Below are positions 59,461 to 64,000 of a stretch of 64,000 nt of DNA, piece after piece. Positions within the stretch are counted from its first letter, which is position 1, and the number at the start of each line of letters is the position of its first letter. Source of the stretch: Mytilus californianus (Eukaryota > Mollusca > Bivalvia > Mytilida > Mytilidae). Where the stretch lies: NCBI RefSeq assembly GCF_021869535.1, contig NW_026262679.1:86611143-86675142 (forward strand), given 5' to 3'. The notes beneath the pieces are model-generated. The model was not told the origin of the DNA. It saw only the letters and a list, made by a program, of their open reading frames with translations, and searched no databases. The position numbers and the translations under genes were made by a program.

Positions 59461-60791
59461 AATGTTAGCGGTAATAAGTGAAATTAGGCATTAAGCTTAA
59501 ATCATAGGCATTAAGCTTAAATCCTAGGCAATAAGCTAACGCCTAGGCATTACGTTATTGCCAGAAATTTTCAGGCATTAAGCTTGTTTCCTGAAATCTG
59601 ATGATGATTATTCAACCTATTGCCAGACATCATATCAGGCAATAAGTTAACGTTGTGATTTTTGATTCAGCCATGCTGGATATATGCGATCACTATGTTT
59701 TTGGAGATGGTGCAGAAAACTAAGTTTAAGACATGTCATGAAACTAATTATGTGTTTTTATGACTTGCAGAAACTTTCTACATCATTTTAATCATCAACT
59801 GCCAACTTTTGACATGTTATTTTCCCTTAAATTAAGAAAAGATTGGTCGAACAACCGTTTTATTTTAGATATACACTTGCATATAGTTCCTTTGTAAATC
59901 AAAATTAATAATGATTTACTATTTATGAAATAAATTAAAAAAGTATTTTTACATCAATTGAATCAGTTGATAACAATTTTGAAAGTATTATATTATTATC
60001 TTATGCTTGTATAAGGTTTTGTTCTATGAAATTTAGGTCAACATGTGTGTTAATATATCTAAGTTGATTCCCACACTTTTTTGAAATGGTATTACTCCAA
60101 TTCTTTCCATAGGCAAGTAAGAGTCAGTATGATTATAAACTGTCATGAATTTCAAATAATTACGCTCAAAGGTGAAAGCATTAATTGGAGACAACCCCAG
60201 TCTTAATTCACCACATTTAATATATCATGACCTGTTACATAATTAAATAGGCACAATTTATTACACACCTAACTGAATACACACATTTTGACCTGACAAA
60301 AACCTACAAATGTATTATTTATTTTGATTTACACTACATTAAAATATTCTGTTAATTTTGATAGCTAGCTGACGTGGTTTTTTTTTCAAAGAAAAGACAA
60401 AAAATGTAAAAATATGTATAAAAAATGCAAGCAAATTTTATTTCACTTGTAAAATCAGTGTCATTATCATCTGACATGAGTCAATAATAAAGATCTAATT
60501 AATTAGTTACAATTATCAGAAATTTGGTTGAAACAATAAACAAAATTGCTTAACTCTTACCTGAGCATTTTCTGCAATAAAATTTATTTGTTTGTTTTAC
60601 ATTAATATCCCATTATATTGCTATTTAACAGTAATTGGAAATAGACAAGACAATATTTATTAAAGTCTCACCTCTTCATTTTATAAAACATACAAATAGT
60701 TAATAAAAGAATATCATAAAACATACAAGAGCCACTCTAAAAAGAGTTATGAGAGACTATCTAAAATGTATATACATTATTAACACTAAAA
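59461..60791. other. No gene; GGCAWTAA motif cluster then AT-rich DNA
   Basis: At 59486-59655 the motif 'aggcattaagctt' or 'ggcaataag' recurs about seven times, in both orientations (for example 'cgttattgcc'). The rest is AT-rich and probably includes the 3' untranslated part of the LINE. Confidence 0.5.
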
Positions 60792-61226
60792 TTAGCTATA
60801 TAAAATATATCTTCGTTTCAATAAAATGTCATTGCAGATTTTGGCAGTATAAAAGTACATATTTTCATCTCTGAATAAAAATATAAATGTATCGTCATCA
60901 GACAAATGCATAAAATTAACATTAAACAGAGATGCTTGATAAAATAAATAACAACGCAAATCTTCATACACTGGACAATTCATTAATACATGTTTTTCGT
61001 CTTCAATTAAAAGATTTTCATTACAAATGCTGTTATAACAAATTCTATTTTCAACTAAAAGACCTTCATACCTTCCAGTCTCAATTTTCAAAGGAGCAGT
61101 ACCACTTCTAAATTTGGCATAGGCACTCCTATATTTACCAGGTATGTTTTTTGTTAAATAATTTTCTTCACCAAATTCATTTTTGAACAGTCTGTAAGTA
61201 CGTAGTTTGCTATGCTCGTTTGACAT
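60792..61226 (-). pseudogene. LINE C-terminal knuckle region
   Basis: 144-codon ORF with APLKIETGRYEG and a C-x4-C-x10-H-x4-C knuckle (CYNSIC ... H VLMNC). Related to the remnant at 22183-22530. A preceding piece in another frame is at 61258-61548. Confidence 0.75.
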
Positions 61227-61590
61227 TAAATCATTTTACCATTGCTCTTAAAATCTATTAAAACAGAACATGTTTATCAATAATTAAATCAGTATTACAA
61301 AAATGTTCCATATCAACTTTTTTAAACTTTGTGTGTACTCTGAAATTCCAATTTTTCAGTCTATTATTACATATATTATTTGCCCATATAAACACCTTTT
61401 TGTTTATTCTATTATTACACATTTTCGTAAATCTACTATATGTTCTAAAAATACATGTCCATTGTTTTACAATACATGGCATCCAACCCATATCACCATA
61501 TAGGGCTAAATTAGGCGTGTACTTTCCAATACCCATAAAAAACCGCATCGCCCTATTTTTAACAGCATTAATGCAAGAGTATTCTTTACT

Positions 61591-63311
61591 TCACCATATT
61601 GCAGCACCATATTCAATAACAGACATAACAAGAGTGTCGAAAAGCTTAGTAAAAGTAGAATATGCAAAACCACCATTTGCTTTGCATTTAGCAAATAGTA
61701 AACCTAATGATCTGCTGGCTGATTTTGCTACAATTTTCGCCATCTCATTATAATCCAAAAACTCATTTAATAATAAACCAAGATACATATACTTTGATAC
61801 AATATCTAACTGGTTTTCGTTCAACATAAATTCAAAATTTGTTTGTGTCACAGATTGTATTCTAAAATGAACAATTTTTGACTTGTCCATATTTACAACT
61901 AAGTCATTACATTACACCATATACTTAAAACATCTAATATTCTTTGAAGGTCATTTTCATTTTCGGCTAATAATACCACATCATCTGCATATAATGATAC
62001 ACAAATCTTTTCACCATTTACATTTGTACCAATATCTAATCTCTTAATGTCATCCACTAAGTTATTTATGAAAACATTAAATAATAACGGCGATAATATG
62101 CAGCCTTGTTTTAGGCCAGAATTTACATCAAACCAATCAGTCAAATTGCCATTTATCTTGACACAAGATTGAGCATTATAATATAAAGAATGTAAAGCAT
62201 TTACTTAAAACTAAAGATTCTAATTTACAAAACAGCAAATTACGATTAACCCAGTCATATGCTTTTTTAAAATCTATAAATGCACAGAATGTTGAAAGTT
62301 TCCAAAGTTTTCTTGTTTCAATAACAGTTGTTAAAGTTGATAGATGGTCTATGGTACTGCGACTCTTTCTGAAACCATTCTGTTTGTCGTTGATCACGTT
62401 AAGATCGGTAAGTTTTCCTATCAGACGAGCATTTAGGACGCCACAGTATAGTTTATACGCCACTGGTGCTAGACTTATCCCTCTATAGGACATCGGATCT
62501 CTGAGATCTGACCTGGATGACTTGGGGGTCGGTGTAATGATACATTTATTCCACATAGCTGGCACTTTACCGGAATTATAACATATATTGAAAACACGGA
62601 TAAGCGCATTCAATGCTGTAGGATTTTTATATAATTTAACTGGAATATCATCAACGCCCGGAGATTTGCCACATTTTGATATTTTCACTACATTATACAC
62701 TTCGCTACTGGTAATTTCACCATCTAAAATTTCATCACAAATTATATCACTATTATAATTTTCTATTTCATTACTAATACTAGTATCGCTATTTTTATTT
62801 AACATTTCTTCAAAATCACATTTCCATTTATTAATAACTATATCTGTATCTTCACATATTGATTCATCATTTAATTTAATCTCCATTGGAATAGTATTTT
62901 GACGCTCTCTCCCTACTCCGATCATGCCAATTTTTCGCCAAAATTCCTTTGGGTTTCCTTGCAAATTAATTAATTCCTCTTGCATTGAATGCCGATATTG
63001 ACGTTTTGATCTTTGAACACCTCGATCAAATAGTTTTCGTTTTTGGACAAAGATATGACGAAGTTCCCTTTTCTTACTATTAAGACGACATTTATTCCAG
63101 ATTTTCTCCGCTTTACAAACATCATTCCACAACATAGTAAGCTCGGAATTCCACCACGTTTTTTTTTACATTTTCTAGCTTTGTTGTTTAACGCATTACT
63201 AATTCGAATTTCTTTACTTGGTAACTTTTCGGACATTTCTGATACAAAATTTTCATACATTTTATCGATATTTTGTTGTGAAGCTTCAGATTGTTCCAAC
63301 TGCAATATCAC
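61591..63311 (-). pseudogene. LINE reverse transcriptase
   Basis: Pieces in order: a Lys/Arg-rich linker (62970-63311), SKCGKSPGVDDIPVKLYKNP, SYRGISLAPVAYKLYCGVLN, NGFRKSRSTIDHL, FIDFKKAYDWVNRNLL (62176-63135), GLKQGCILSPLLFNVFINNL and the catalytic SLYADDVVLLAENE (61899-62144), then the thumb-like KYMYLGLLLNEF (61591-61890). Frame breaks fall near 62160 and 61895. The YADD box is intact. Confidence 0.85.
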
Positions 63312-63399
63312 ACGATTAATTTCTGTTACAACAGACTCTCCACGAAGCCAATCTTCCGGTATACTTTAAGTATCATATTTGATTTTCATAACAGTTTGA

Positions 63400-64000
63400 T
63401 TTTTTCTTTATTTTTACTGACTTGGTCTTCAACTGAAAAATATAGGCACATATTCCATGTCAATAGTGAATGATCAGGTACTTTTTTACGAAGATCATAT
63501 TTACCGGGTTCGCCAAGACTTTGAATGAAAGTATACAAAAAAATGTTCCCATATCCGTTTGTCTGAAAATCGACTATATCGCGCTCTCAAAATCGCCACA
63601 CAGATAGAACAAATTACCTTGTGGGATAATGTATATACGTGTCATTAATGTTTCAATAAATTCGTGCACATTGACTGCTCTAGTTGAGTTTTCTGGTGGC
63701 AGGTAGACGACCTAAACGTAAAACATATTGGCATTACAACGTTTATCTTTAAACTGCACCCACATTATACCATCAGTATTATCATCAACGATTTCAATGT
63801 GAAATTGTCGATCAAAGTCATTACGTACCAAAAGTCCTACTCCACCCGATCCATTTTTCGCTCGAATATGGATATTCCGTCGGTTATGGCCGTACCAGCA
63901 GTAACCATCCACGTTTACAGAATTAGAACCCATCAGGTGTGTTTCGGCAATACCCAGTATATGTAGATTGCGTTGCTGAATACAAGAAGTTAAAAGACTA
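63400..64000 (-). pseudogene. LINE endonuclease (APE-like), partial
   Basis: Encodes LGIAETHLMGSNSVNV (the ETH motif), NGSGGVGLLVRNDF, then, after a frame break near 63712, VYLPPENSTRAVNVHEFIET and LCGDFESAI. GDFN is the usual motif, so the Asn is replaced by Glu here. The N-terminus lies beyond 64000. Confidence 0.75.

Larger units (their letters stand above)
60792..64000 (-). mobile_element. LINE (APE-type non-LTR retrotransposon), decayed, runs out of window
   Basis: - strand order: endonuclease (63400-64000), RT (61890-63135), and a C-terminal region with a Cys/His knuckle (60792-61226). It is broken into at least five frames by stops and shifts. The 5' part lies outside the window. The clade is not resolved by eye. 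Confidence 0.85.

Overview
The window looks like a nuclear segment of a bivalve mollusc, most likely a mussel (Mytilus). It is AT-rich, has long introns and many interspersed repeats. The repeat types are ones I recognise from mussels: the module containing 'gtggtatgattgccaa', Penelope-like retroelements, tRNA-derived SINEs, and modules with 'cgccagacgcgcg'. The species call is recognition only; no search was run. I saw no bacterial genes, rRNA genes or CRISPR arrays.

The only host gene I can model with confidence is a paralogous pair (locus A and locus B) on the + strand. It encodes a secreted protein of about 273 residues, apparently N-glycosylated and rich in conserved cysteines, whose function I do not recognise. 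Locus A has seven exons between 12438 and 24349, all with GT/AG borders and consistent phases. Its exon 1 lies in a 3,289-bp tandem duplication that looks perfect, so exon 1 is present twice, and exon 5 carries a stop codon. Locus B has exons 1-5 at 34786, 54879, 56265, 57086 and 58109, all open. Similarity to A ends near 59460, and exons 6-7 are not in the window. A third copy of exon 7 lies on the - strand in the right arm of a large inverted repeat (arms 24036-26927 and 27118-29121).

Layout. 1-11292: repeat-rich DNA with three tandem-repeat blocks, a Penelope-like element (PLE) 3' fragment (4595-5838) and a decayed PLE reverse transcriptase (8537-9858). 11293-17870: the 3,289-bp tandem duplication. 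17871-24349: remaining exons of locus A, a SINE and a LINE scrap. 24036-29121: the palindrome. 29355-34363: minisatellites, hairpin repeats, an array of about eleven ATTGCGCAAT motifs, and a split fragment on the - strand resembling a Mutator-like domain. 34786-34858: exon 1 of locus B. 35198-52547: a decayed Ty3/Gypsy LTR retrotransposon on the - strand, or two merged ones, holding nested PLE insertions; it lies in intron 1 of locus B. 52946-59460: the rest of the B paralogy block. 59461-64000: repeats and a - strand LINE that runs out of the window.

Overall, one small secreted-protein family has been duplicated, inverted and split by at least four classes of mobile DNA. Shared and unshared insertions between A and B give an order of events: the short PLE tail in intron 1 predates the A/B split, while the hAT-like MITE at 57418, the LTR element and the 3,289-bp duplication appear later.
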